A program made the translations under genes and the position numbers. Shown piece by piece: positions 17,013 to 31,107 of a stretch of 64,000 bases of DNA (positions within the stretch are counted from its first letter, which is position 1; every line of letters starts with the position of its first letter). This stretch comes from Candidatus Eisenbacteria bacterium (lineage in GTDB: Bacteria > Eisenbacteria > RBG-16-71-46 > SZUA-252). Below the pieces are notes generated by a model, which did not search any database, was not told where the DNA came from, and was given only the letters and a program-made list of their open reading frames with translations. The stretch covers positions 1 through 64,000 of the forward strand of contig VBOW01000019.1 of NCBI GenBank assembly GCA_005893275.1, given 5' to 3'.

Positions 17013-18052
17013 CGCCCGCGCCGGCTCCGAGCGGGCCGGCGTCCCGAGGCGCCCGCGCGCCCCCGAGCCTTCGTCCGCGTGCCCGGCCGGGCGGACGGAC
17101 GCTTCGGCTTCGCTCCGGCCCCGCGCCCCGACGGGTCCTTCCCGACGAGGAGATCGTAGAGAATCGCCTTCTGCAGATGCATCCGATTCTCGGCCTGGGG
17201 AAAGATGATCGACTGGGGCCCCTCCATCACGTCTTCGGTGATCTCCTCTCCGCGATGCGCCGGGAGGCAGTGCATCACGAAAGCCGCGGGCTTGGCCATA
17301 CGGAGGATCGACGGGTTGATCTGATACGAGCGAAAGATCGGGAGTCGCTTCTCGCGTTCCGCCTCCTGCCCCATGCTCGCCCACACATCCGTATAGAGCA
17401 CGTCGGCTCCCTGGGCCGCCTCCGCGGCCGATCGCAGGACGCGCGCGCGTCCAGGTCCGGACTTCGCCGTCTGGGAGATCAGCTTGGGGTCGGGCTCGTA
17501 GCCCTCCGGGCAGGCGATTCGAACCTCGAGTCCGAAGAGCCTCGTGGCTTCGACCCACGAGTTAGCGACGTTGTTCCCGTCCCCGATATACGCTACGACC
17601 GCGCGGTCCAGATCGACGGCGTGCTCCTTCAGCGTGAAAAGGTCCGCGAGGATCTGACAGGGATGGAGCCAATCGGTGAGCCCGTTGATCACGGGAACGC
17701 TCGCGTGACGGGCGAGATCGTTCGCCAGGTCGTGGTCGAAGGTGCGGACCATGATGCCGTCCACGTATCCCGAAAGGACGCGCGCCACGTCGGAGACCGG
17801 CTCCCGCGACCCCATCCCGATTTCGCGCTCCGTGATGAAGATCGAGGACCCGCCGAGCTGCGTCATGGCTACTTCGAAGGAGAGCCTCGTCCTCAGGCTC
17901 GGCTTGTGGAAGATCAGGGCGAGCGTGCGTTGATCCAGCTCACGATGCCGCCGCCCCGCGCGAAGATCCGCCTTGAGCCGTGTCGCCGTCGCGAACAGCC
18001 GGTCCACGTCGGGGCGCGTGAGATCCGCAAAAGAGACAAGGTCGCGCTTCAT
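17009..18052 (-). CDS. argF: Ornithine carbamoyltransferase with a basic C-terminal tail
   Basis: A 347-residue transcarbamylase making citrulline in arginine synthesis. The carbamoyl-phosphate loop reads KPSLRTR (Leu in place of the usual Thr, a known variant), then WLHPCQILAD and MHCLPAHRGEEI. The enzyme proper ends near residue 300 (LYDLLVG); the remaining 45 or so residues are Arg/Lys/Gly/Pro-rich and have no counterpart in ordinary OTCases. An acetyl- or succinyl-ornithine enzyme is possible, but the HCLPAHRGEE motif favours ornithine. The ATG start is supported by the conserved N-terminus. Confidence 0.88.
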   Translation of the reverse strand: MKRDLVSFADLTRPDVDRLFATATRLKADLRAGRRHRELDQRTLALIFHKPSLRTRLSFEVAMTQLGGSSIFITEREIGMGSREPVSDVARVLSGYVDGIMVRTFDHDLANDLARHASVPVINGLTDWLHPCQILADLFTLKEHAVDLDRAVVAYIGDGNNVANSWVEATRLFGLEVRIACPEGYEPDPKLISQTAKSGPGRARVLRSAAEAAQGADVLYTDVWASMGQEAEREKRLPIFRSYQINPSILRMAKPAAFVMHCLPAHRGEEITEDVMEGPQSIIFPQAENRMHLQKAILYDLLVGKDPSGRGAGAKPKRPSARPGTRTKARGRAGASGRRPARSRRGR

Positions 18053-18095
18053 CTCAGGAAGGCTCCTCGGTGGGGCTCGCGGGAGAGGGTCCTGC

Positions 18096-18996
18096 TCACG
18101 CCCGTGGGTGCGCCCGGGCGTAGGCCGCTTTGAGGCGGCGCCGGGTCACATGGGTGTAGATTTGGGTGGTCCCCAGATTCTGGTGCCCCAGAAGCTCCTG
18201 GACCGCGCGCAGGTTGGCTCCCCGGTCGAGGAGATGGGTCGCGAAGCTGTGGCGCAACGCATGCGGATGGGTCGCGGTGTTGGGGCCGAGCGCGCCCAGA
18301 AAGGCGCGGATGTCCCGCTCGAGCGTGCGGGGCGAGATCGCGCCGCCGCGGCGCCCTGGAATCAGATGCCGGGTGGGCGCGGGCGTGGCGCCCATCGCGA
18401 CCCAGTATCGCGCGAGCGTATCCGCGGCCCTGGCCCCCACCGGAACCACCCTCTCCCTGCCTCCTTTCCCGAGCACCCGCGCGAGGCGCCTGCGGGCATC
18501 GAACCGGCTCCACGTGAGCCCGGTCAACTCGCTCAAGCGAAGGCCGGAGCCGTAGAGCCACTCGGCCGCGACCAGCGCCCGGAGCGCCCGCGTGTCGCGG
18601 TCTGAGACCGAAGCCGCCGCGCGGTCCATGAGCTCGTTCAAGGGAACCTCCGAAATCGCCGCCGGCAGGGGCTGGGGGGTGCTCACCCGCGGGAGCGCCC
18701 CGCGAAGGGCCGCGGTCGTCCTGCCGCGGCGCTCCAGGTAACGGAGGAAGGAGCGAAGCGCGGCCAGCGCGCGGCCGAGCGTGCGCGCCGATACGGGGCG
18801 GTTCTTGCGGCGGGCCTTCTCGAGCGAGCGCGCCGCGGCGAAGGCCGCGAGGAGCTCCGGAGTCAGATCCTCGGGGACCCTCGCGTCGCGCTTGAGTCGC
18901 GACCGCCCGAACGCGGCGAATCGGGTCAAGTCGTCGCGGTACGCGCGGAGCGTCCCCGCCGAGACCCTCCGCTGCTCCCGCAGATACTCGAGGAAC

Positions 18997-19016
<20 letters not shown>
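18096..19016 (-). CDS. xerC: Tyrosine recombinase XerC
   Basis: A 306-residue Xer recombinase. Residues about 1-110 form the core-binding domain. The catalytic set is complete: Arg in GSGLRLSEL, Lys in GKGGRERVVPV, HALRHSFATH, the histidine in GHQNLGTT and Tyr in QIYTHV. The GTG start lies 20 bases inside the 3' end of topA, and the topA-xerC order is widespread in bacteria, which favours XerC over XerD. It would act with a partner Xer protein at dif to resolve chromosome dimers. Confidence 0.9.
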
Positions 19017-21414
<2,398 letters not shown>

Positions 21415-21415
21415 G

Positions 21416-21886
21416 CTAGTGGGCCGTCGGGGGGAAGCCTGGATCCGACAGGAAGCCGTGCTCTTCGTCGAACCAGTGGATCAGCACCTCGGTCGCCAGC
21501 TCCTCCGCTTTGGCTTCGCTGTCGAGCGCGGGGCCCTCGTCTCGCGCCCGGGCCATGATCTCTTCGAACTGCTCGGGCGTCACACGCCCCGACTCGCTCA
21601 GCCGGAAGAAGTAGGTATAGGCGGGCGAGGAAAGCAGCGCCCGCTCGGGCCCGGTCGGCACGCGCACGTGCTTGCGCGGCACCTTCGCTTGGCCCGGGTA
21701 GTCCTCCCGCGAGTAGGGTTCCAACGCGCGGAAGATCATCTCGAACGCCAGGTTCACAACGTCGGCGTCATGGTGCCCCGAATCCAGGACCTGCGTGAGC
21801 TCGAGGAGGGCGTCCTCGTTCCCGTCCACGTAGGCCTTCAGCTGCTCCACGATGAGGACCATCATTTCCCGAACGTTGTCATCCAT
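21416..21886 (-). CDS. DUF494/Smg-like protein
   Basis: A 156-residue acidic, helical protein. The spacing of its helices and the late EELATEVLIHWFDEE segment resemble the DUF494 (Smg) family of unknown function, whose E. coli member also lies in a neighbourhood with topA-related zinc-ribbon sequence. AGGAGGG before the ATG makes the start firm. It sits between secA (gap 15 bases) and topA (gap 1 base), so it is almost certainly co-transcribed with both. The family assignment is by pattern only. Confidence 0.65.
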   Translation of the reverse strand: MDDNVREMMVLIVEQLKAYVDGNEDALLELTQVLDSGHHDADVVNLAFEMIFRALEPYSREDYPGQAKVPRKHVRVPTGPERALLSSPAYTYFFRLSESGRVTPEQFEEIMARARDEGPALDSEAKAEELATEVLIHWFDEEHGFLSDPGFPPTAH

Positions 21887-21901
21887 GGGCTCCCTCCTGG
21901 T

Positions 21902-24982
<3,081 letters not shown>

Positions 24983-25088
24983 TGGCTCCTTGTAGACGGC
25001 CGTACCCGGCCCGGTTCCCCGCCCCGGCCGGCGGGCTCCATGTGCGCCCCGCCAAGCCGAACAAACCCTCTCCCAACCGGATAGAGCG

Positions 25089-25119
25089 AAACCCCAGGAG
25101 CGCGAAGCTGCCGGGGTTT
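25089..25119 (-). repeat. Inverted repeat in the secA leader
   Basis: Arms AAACCCC (25089-25095) and GGGGTTT (25113-25119) can pair across a 17-base loop in the untranslated leader of secA. No T-tract follows on the minus strand, so it is a poor terminator. It could be a weak terminator for transcripts arriving from upstream or part of a regulatory leader. Confidence 0.4.
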
Positions 25120-25208
25120 TAGGGACCTCTCGAATCTCGTAAGCTAGTGGTAAGACTGGACTAAGGCTCCCCCCGGGGCCACCCGTTTACACCTCTACCC
25201 GCGAACGC

Positions 25209-25238
25209 AGTCTATGAATCCGATGCCGGGCGTGTCAA
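25209..25238 (-). promoter_or_regulatory. Promoter of the secA operon
   Basis: On the minus strand TTGACA (25238-25233) is followed after 18 bases by TAGACT (25214-25209), four of six -10 consensus bases. Transcription would begin near 25202, giving a leader of about 220 bases before the secA ATG. It would serve secA and the closely packed genes down to proS. Confidence 0.65.
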
Positions 25239-25289
25239 GGCAGATTCGACCTGCTTACATGTAGAAGGGTCCGGGCCCACCCCGGGCGC

Positions 25290-25871
25290 TCAGCGAAGCA
25301 GAAGCTCCATGGCAAAGCCGGCCGAGAGGGGGATGCGGAAATTGTCGTCGAGCGGGATCGGGAGCAGCTCGAAAATGGTCGCGGTCAGCGCTCCGACCAG
25401 CCCGACATAGAACGGGATGCCGGGCATGAGGAGCGTCAAGCCATAGCAGACGGCGAAGCAGGAGAAGCTCCCTTCGAGGGTCTTGCCCCCCAGGAGGCTC
25501 GTCTTGCCGATCGACTTCCCGACGATGGCCGCCACCGTATCGCCCAGGATGAGGAATGCGAGGGCGAGCACCGCGACCGGCTTGTCGAAGAGATGAATCG
25601 TGAGGAGCACCGCGATCAGGAGGTACGTGGACCCCAGCAGCGAGGCCTCCTCGTGATTCCTGAGAAGCTCACCGAAGAAATGCCGAAAGACGATCCGGAT
25701 TCTCGGGTTGTGGAGTCGAAACACCTCGATCGCGAGCGAGACGATCACCGAGGCCAGAAGCGCCCGCTCCCAGGTCCTCCCCCAGGACGCGGGGCTCACG
25801 TAATAGGCGATCGGAATGGAGAGCGAGGCGAGATGGATAGCTTTGCGCTTGAGCTCCGACGCTAGGAGCAC
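25290..25871 (-). CDS. Polyprenol/diacylglycerol kinase-like membrane protein (Sec59/VTE5 family)
   Basis: A 193-residue integral membrane protein with about six hydrophobic spans. LKRKAIHLASL near the N-terminus and GGKTLEGSFSC near residue 130 are the hallmarks of the CTP-dependent dolichol kinase/phytol kinase/DGK1 family, distantly related to CdsA. It probably phosphorylates a lipid alcohol such as a polyprenol, phytol or diacylglycerol; the substrate cannot be chosen. The GTG start at 25871 is supported by AGGAG 7 bases upstream. It follows the transglycosylase gene by 9 bases. Confidence 0.8.
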   Translation of the reverse strand: MLLASELKRKAIHLASLSIPIAYYVSPASWGRTWERALLASVIVSLAIEVFRLHNPRIRIVFRHFFGELLRNHEEASLLGSTYLLIAVLLTIHLFDKPVAVLALAFLILGDTVAAIVGKSIGKTSLLGGKTLEGSFSCFAVCYGLTLLMPGIPFYVGLVGALTATIFELLPIPLDDNFRIPLSAGFAMELLLR

Positions 25872-25880
25872 GCCCGCTCC

Positions 25881-28166
25881 TCAGCGCGACGGCGCCGCTT
25901 CATAGACCGCCTCATAGCGCCGCATCGCGGCGTAGGTTTGCTTCACGTACTCCCGGGTCTCCCGGTAGGGAATCAGCTCCACCCACAGGTCGTCGATCCG
26001 CGGGCGCGCCGCGAGCCAGCGCCGCACCGCCTCTTCCCCTCCGTTGTACGCCGCAGACACGGGGCGAAGGTCGCCGAATTCGCGTGTAAGCTGGCGAAGA
26101 TACATCGCGCCGAGCCGCACGTTCAGCCCGGGGTCGAGCAGCGAGTCCTCCGAGATCGCGCGCCCGGCGAGGCGGGACGCCGTCGGGACGATGAGCTGAA
26201 GCAATCCCAGCGCTCCCGCGCGCGAGCGGGCCGCGGGATTGTACCCGCTCTCCTGCCGCATGATGGTCCAGAGAAACGCCACGCTCAGGCTTTCCTCCTC
26301 GGCCGCCCCAAACACCGCCCCCGCGAACGCGGGCGGGAAGCGGAGCCTGAGATCGCGATCGATGTCCGCCTGCCCGACGCGATAAATGCCCTTCGCCTCC
26401 AGCGCGTCCACGCAGCCGTTCGCCCGAGCCTCGCTTTCCCCCATCGCGCAGGAGCGGAGCAGCTCGAGCGAGGGGTCGCGGAATCCGACGAGATCCAGAA
26501 CCCGGGCGGACGGAGGCGGAGGGAGGACCGGTCGCGCGGCGTGCTTGGCGCGCGCATCGGGAACTCCTTGCGTCGGGTCCACCGGTAGCCCGGAGAGCTC
26601 GCGCGCGCGAACGCCTTCATAGGACCAGGGGTCCAGCTCCCACGCGCGCCGGAACGCGTCGGCGGCGCGGCTGGAATCCCCCGCCGCCGAGGCGACCCAT
26701 CCGCGCCAGAACAGAACCCGCGCGTCCTCGGCGCCGGGCCCCGCGAGCGCGGAATCGGCCGCCGCGAGCGATTCCGCGCGGAGCCAGGCGATCGCTTCGT
26801 GCACCCGCACGGCCGCGGCGAGCGCCTGGGTGCGGGTCCGCGCCCGCGCCCAGCGGAGGATCAACGCCGCCTCGCGCGGCGTCTTCTGGTCCTCCCACTC
26901 GCGGGCGCGCTCCCAGGCCGCGGTCTCCCCGGTCGTGCCCGCGCTGTCCCAGGTCGCGGCGAGCACGAACGCGTTGTCGGCGGCGCGAAAGTCGTGGAGC
27001 GCACGGACCGAGCGGGCCAGGCCGAGCGCCAAATCCGCGCGCCCGCTCGACGGGGCGCCCCGGCGCGAGAGGAGCTCGCGGTACGCCGCGGCGGCCGCCT
27101 CGTACCGGCGCGCGCGATAGAGCAGAAACGCGCGGGCGGTCTCCCGCTCGGACGCGGCGGCGGCATCCGGGGGGGGCGCGCGGCGTCCTTCCATCACACG
27201 GAGCCCGAGCGGGGCTTCGCCCACGTCGGCGAGCGCCCGCACGAAGCTCATCCACTCGCGCTCGCCCAGCGCATCGAGAACCGCGCCTTGGGCCCATCCC
27301 GCCGCGCGCTTCGCCGCGGCGTAGCGGTCGGCGGTCGCGAGCTCTCCGCGCGTGGCGGCCGCGATGAGAGACCGTGCCGCGGTCGCCGTATCCCCGGTCG
27401 CCGCCGTGATCTCCGCGAGAAGGAGCGTCTCCTGATTCGTCCGCGACGGCTCCTTGGAGAGAATCGCTTTCGCGAGGAGCGACTCCCCCCCTCCCAGGAG
27501 GGCTCGCGCGAGGGTGTACCGTGCCCAAGCCCGCGCGCTGGCCGGACGCCCTTCCTTGAGCAGACGCCAACGGGCGGCCCGCGCTGCGCGCCGGGATCCG
27601 GCCGAGTCGGAGAGAGTGGCCGCGACGTAGAGCGCGGCCTCGTCCCCCGTGGAGGAGGGCTCCGAAAACGAGCCGCCGCGCGCATCGGGCGGCCAACCGA
27701 GCGATCGGAGCCCGGCCGCGGGGGATTCGAGCCTCCCCTTCGCGAGCCCGCGGAGGGATGCCAGGGATCGCTCTTCGGCGAGGGCCCCGCTCAGGAGACC
27801 GAGGGTTCGGGGCCATTCCCCGGCCTCGGCCAGATCCATCGCGACGGCGATCCATGCCTCCCTCTGGTTTCGCGGGACGTGGGCCGGCAAGGGGGTCGAG
27901 CGGAGGATGGAACGATAGCGTTCGGTCGCCAGGTCCCAGCGTCCCTGCGCATCGCGGAGCGCGGAAAGAGTTCCGCTCCAGCGCGCCCTCATCCACTCCG
28001 AACGGGCCGTCTCACGCGCGGCGCGGGCCGCGAGGATCTCGTGGGAGGACGCCGCGGATCGCGCCGGCCGCTTGGGTTGAGCGACCGCGGGAGGCAGGAA
28101 CGCGAGCGGGGCGTGCAGGAGCACGGCAATCGCCGCACCCACCCACATCCCCCGCCCGACGTTCAA
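25881..28166 (-). CDS. Soluble lytic transglycosylase, Slt70-like
   Basis: A 761-residue periplasmic murein hydrolase. A signal peptide (to about residue 29) is followed by a long alpha-superhelical U-shaped region rich in Ala and Arg. The C-terminal SLT domain (about residues 620-750) carries the catalytic glutamate in IMRQESGYNP, then ALGLLQLIVPTA and SAAYNGGEEAV. It cleaves glycan strands to 1,6-anhydro ends. A TTG start at 28166 keeps a basic residue ahead of the signal core; an ATG at 28148 is the alternative. It begins 6 bases after the M6 protease stop. Confidence 0.87.
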   Translation of the reverse strand: MNVGRGMWVGAAIAVLLHAPLAFLPPAVAQPKRPARSAASSHEILAARAARETARSEWMRARWSGTLSALRDAQGRWDLATERYRSILRSTPLPAHVPRNQREAWIAVAMDLAEAGEWPRTLGLLSGALAEERSLASLRGLAKGRLESPAAGLRSLGWPPDARGGSFSEPSSTGDEAALYVAATLSDSAGSRRAARAARWRLLKEGRPASARAWARYTLARALLGGGESLLAKAILSKEPSRTNQETLLLAEITAATGDTATAARSLIAAATRGELATADRYAAAKRAAGWAQGAVLDALGEREWMSFVRALADVGEAPLGLRVMEGRRAPPPDAAAASERETARAFLLYRARRYEAAAAAYRELLSRRGAPSSGRADLALGLARSVRALHDFRAADNAFVLAATWDSAGTTGETAAWERAREWEDQKTPREAALILRWARARTRTQALAAAVRVHEAIAWLRAESLAAADSALAGPGAEDARVLFWRGWVASAAGDSSRAADAFRRAWELDPWSYEGVRARELSGLPVDPTQGVPDARAKHAARPVLPPPPSARVLDLVGFRDPSLELLRSCAMGESEARANGCVDALEAKGIYRVGQADIDRDLRLRFPPAFAGAVFGAAEEESLSVAFLWTIMRQESGYNPAARSRAGALGLLQLIVPTASRLAGRAISEDSLLDPGLNVRLGAMYLRQLTREFGDLRPVSAAYNGGEEAVRRWLAARPRIDDLWVELIPYRETREYVKQTYAAMRRYEAVYEAAPSR

Positions 28167-28172
28167 GCGCCG

Positions 28173-31076
28173 CTACCGGAGCAGCACGACGCGGAAGCTT
28201 TGGGTCTGGCCGAGCACGTCGACTTTGGCGAAGTAGATCCCCGACGACGCTAGCTCCCCTTGGTCGGTGCGCGCGTTCCACGTCGCCCGGAACTCGCCGG
28301 GGACGAGACCGTCGGGTGCCGAATCCAGCGTTCGGACGAGCCTTCCTGAGAGATCAAACACTTTGATTTGCGGAGTCAGCCCCGGATGCGGCAGCCCATC
28401 GGGCGCGCTGAATCGGAAGCTGATCGCCGATGTGAAGCCGTGGCTCGCGCGGAAGGGATTCGGGCCGCCCCGGAGCGAGAGGACGCTGCGTGCGGGCCCC
28501 CCGTCGACCCGCGGCCCCACGGAGACGTCGTCCACGTACCAACCTTCGTAGTAGCGCGCGAGCGCGCCCGTGCTGAACAGGAACGGCTGGTTCTGCTCGT
28601 TGCTCGAGAACCGGAAGCGAACCTGGACCGGGCCCGCGTACGCGGAGAGATCCGCGACGACGCGGCGCCAGGATTGTGGCGAGCCCGAAAACACATCCGC
28701 GCCCCGGAGCGAGGCGCCCGAATCGAACGCGATCTGGTGGCCGTAGCCCCCGTCCACCGGGATCGGCTCCCACGGCCCGCCCCGAGAGGAAATCTCCACG
28801 CGGCCGCCGTCCCACGCGATCGTGCCGCCGTTCGTCTCGGCGTCGATCCAGGAGTAGAAGGCGAGCTGCGAGCCCGGCGGCAGGTAGAACATCGGCGAGA
28901 CCAGCGCCGCGTCTTCGAGATCGGCGTAGGTCTTGGCGTCGTTCGTGCCGCCCCCGGAGGGGTCGAGCGAGCTCCCCGCTTTCATGCTCGTGACGCCGCC
29001 ATGGGCGCGCGTGGCGGAGAGATGCCATTCGTCGATCGCGGTGGGCGCGACCGGCCCCGAGGACCAGGACCCGATCCCCGACTCGAAGTCCGCCAAGAGC
29101 CCGGTGCCCATCCCCACGGTCAGCGTGAACGTCTCCGTCCCGGACGAAACGCCGTCGTTCCAGCCGAGCGTGAAGTCCACCGCGTGGGGCACCGGCGTGG
29201 AGGGCGCCACCGAGAACACGAAGGGCGTCGCGGTGGCGACCGTGCCGCCGGATGCCGTCGCCGGCGCGCTCGAGCCCCCGTCGATCATCGTGATGCTCCC
29301 GTCCAACGTGCTCAAGGTCAAGGTGAGCGCGGCGGATCCCGTGCCGGCGTTATGGAGCGTCACCAGCAGCGAGTCGGTCTCTCCCCCATCGAGGATGCCG
29401 TTGCCGTTTCCGGATCCACCGTCACGCACCGTGAGGCCGCTCACGAGAAGGTACGGGCTCAGCGACACCGAGAGATCGAAGGAGGCGGTGTCGGCGTTGT
29501 CGGGGGATGCCCCGGCGATGTTGGTCATCCTGATCCCCGTGTCCGCGTTCGAGTAATCGCGCGTGCTCGGCGTCGTGCTCTGGGTCCAGGAGCGCACCGA
29601 GAGACTTCCCGGGAAAAAGTCGTTGCTGTCCCCGAAGTCCAGCGGCGACGACGACTCGAGCTCCTTCAAGCCGTCTGCCTGCACGACCGCGACCCGGTAG
29701 TGCGGGCCGGGAGGATCCGAGCAGGAGACGTTGTCGCAGTCGAGACAGTTGTCGATCAGGGTGTCGTCAACGTGATAGATCAAGAGACCCTCGCCCGGAA
29801 GAAACTCGTCCGAGCCCTCGTGGATTCGGTTCTCGACGAGGAAGTACTCGGTGCCGGGCTGCCCGTCCTTCCAGAGCTTGAGAACGCCCCCTCCCCTCGA
29901 GAGGGGGGGCAGCCGGTAGGACCCGGATTGGGCGATCACCGTCGGCTGCTCGAATCCCAGGAACTGCCGGGACCATGGATCCAGATTCCCCGGGCGAGTG
30001 CCCTGCGCGGTCGCGGGATTGAGCGGCAGATAGTTTCCGAGCGCCATCAGCGAATAGACGCCGAGACCGGTTCCGACCCCTCTCCCACAGGCGCTGAACT
30101 CGTAGAGGTCGGCGAGGCCCAGGGTGTGGCCGAACTCATGGCAGTAGGTCCCGTTCGCGTTGTCGCCCGGCCCGTAGTTGTACTCGCCGTTCATCGTGTA
30201 GAGGAAGCCGCGCACCCCGCCGAGGAGAATCCCCGGCAGGCAGTTGGGGCTGCTCGGCGGCGGGCAAGTCTGGTAGACGGCGATCCCCGCCTCGTGGGAC
30301 CAGAGCAGGTTGTCTTCCTGCGCGATCGGCGCGACCTCCGCGCCCTGGCCGGGGTGGATCACGATGACCGCGTCGACGTAGCCGTCGTCGTCCCCGCTCG
30401 AGGGAATCCCGTCGGGGCCGTCGTTGTCGAAGAAGCTCAAGTTCTGGCCGAAAGAAGAATACGCGGCCGACATGGCGTCCTCGGCGAGCCGCTGGCCGCT
30501 GCGCGGATAGGCGCTGAAGTCGAGACCCGAGGTCCCGTTCACGTAGTAGGCGTAGGAGTGGGGCATCGTGAGCCAGTCCGAGGTGACGCGCCCGGAGACG
30601 ATGAGCCTGCCGTGCGAGTTGATTCGGTAGTACTCGCGCAAGCTGATGATCCCGTCGTTCGGGTCATCGCTGAAGAAGAGACGGTTGTAGTAGCCGGGCG
30701 TCGACTTCGCGCCGTGATGGACCGCGGGGCCGAAGGGATCCGCGTCGAAATCGCAGAGCACGACGAGGATGTTCCTGTGCGCGACGCCCTCGCGCGGATA
30801 CTTGGCGAGGTTGAGCGCGAACTGGGGGTACACCCGGTCGACGCCCCACGCCCGGCTCATCTGGTAGCGCTCGGCATGCTGCGAGAGGAGCGGTTCCTGC
30901 GATGTTCCGCGCGCGGCCGCGACCACGCGGGGGGAGATCGCGGCCGCCCGCGCCTCCCGCGGCGTCGCCGTGGCAAGCACGGTCGCGGCGACCGCCGCGC
31001 AGAGGAGCGCGAGGCGCCCGAAGCGCGCCGAGCGCTGCATGCCCCGCGCGGGCAAACCGGAGTCCGATCGTTTCAC
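28173..31076 (-). CDS. Secreted M6-family metalloprotease with FlgD-like C-terminal domain
   Basis: A 967-residue exported zinc protease of the immune-inhibitor A/M6 type. A signal peptide (to about residue 44) precedes the peptidase domain. The zinc site HEFGH lies at residues 313-317, followed by TLGLADLYE. Beta-sandwich regions follow, then a jelly-roll-like concanavalin domain. The last 95 or so residues are a FlgD-like Ig module (VFDLSGRLVRTL, ASSGIYFAKVD), as used for cell-surface attachment or type IX-like sorting in FCB bacteria. The GTG at 31076 is chosen because GGGAGGT lies 4 bases upstream; earlier in-frame starts overlap guaA. Confidence 0.85.
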   Translation of the reverse strand: MKRSDSGLPARGMQRSARFGRLALLCAAVAATVLATATPREARAAAISPRVVAAARGTSQEPLLSQHAERYQMSRAWGVDRVYPQFALNLAKYPREGVAHRNILVVLCDFDADPFGPAVHHGAKSTPGYYNRLFFSDDPNDGIISLREYYRINSHGRLIVSGRVTSDWLTMPHSYAYYVNGTSGLDFSAYPRSGQRLAEDAMSAAYSSFGQNLSFFDNDGPDGIPSSGDDDGYVDAVIVIHPGQGAEVAPIAQEDNLLWSHEAGIAVYQTCPPPSSPNCLPGILLGGVRGFLYTMNGEYNYGPGDNANGTYCHEFGHTLGLADLYEFSACGRGVGTGLGVYSLMALGNYLPLNPATAQGTRPGNLDPWSRQFLGFEQPTVIAQSGSYRLPPLSRGGGVLKLWKDGQPGTEYFLVENRIHEGSDEFLPGEGLLIYHVDDTLIDNCLDCDNVSCSDPPGPHYRVAVVQADGLKELESSSPLDFGDSNDFFPGSLSVRSWTQSTTPSTRDYSNADTGIRMTNIAGASPDNADTASFDLSVSLSPYLLVSGLTVRDGGSGNGNGILDGGETDSLLVTLHNAGTGSAALTLTLSTLDGSITMIDGGSSAPATASGGTVATATPFVFSVAPSTPVPHAVDFTLGWNDGVSSGTETFTLTVGMGTGLLADFESGIGSWSSGPVAPTAIDEWHLSATRAHGGVTSMKAGSSLDPSGGGTNDAKTYADLEDAALVSPMFYLPPGSQLAFYSWIDAETNGGTIAWDGGRVEISSRGGPWEPIPVDGGYGHQIAFDSGASLRGADVFSGSPQSWRRVVADLSAYAGPVQVRFRFSSNEQNQPFLFSTGALARYYEGWYVDDVSVGPRVDGGPARSVLSLRGGPNPFRASHGFTSAISFRFSAPDGLPHPGLTPQIKVFDLSGRLVRTLDSAPDGLVPGEFRATWNARTDQGELASSGIYFAKVDVLGQTQSFRVVLLR

Positions 31077-31107
31077 GGCAACCTCCCGGAGTTGGGTCGG
31101 CATGGGC

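Larger units (their letters stand above)
24983..25289. other. Intergenic region holding the secA leader and promoter
   Basis: This 307-base gap lies between the minus-strand polyprenol kinase-like gene and secA. It contains a convincing minus-strand promoter (25209-25238), an inverted repeat with arms at 25089-25095 and 25113-25119, and no supported gene. A TTG-started frame from 25076 overlaps the secA start out of frame, but nothing else supports it. Confidence 0.6.
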
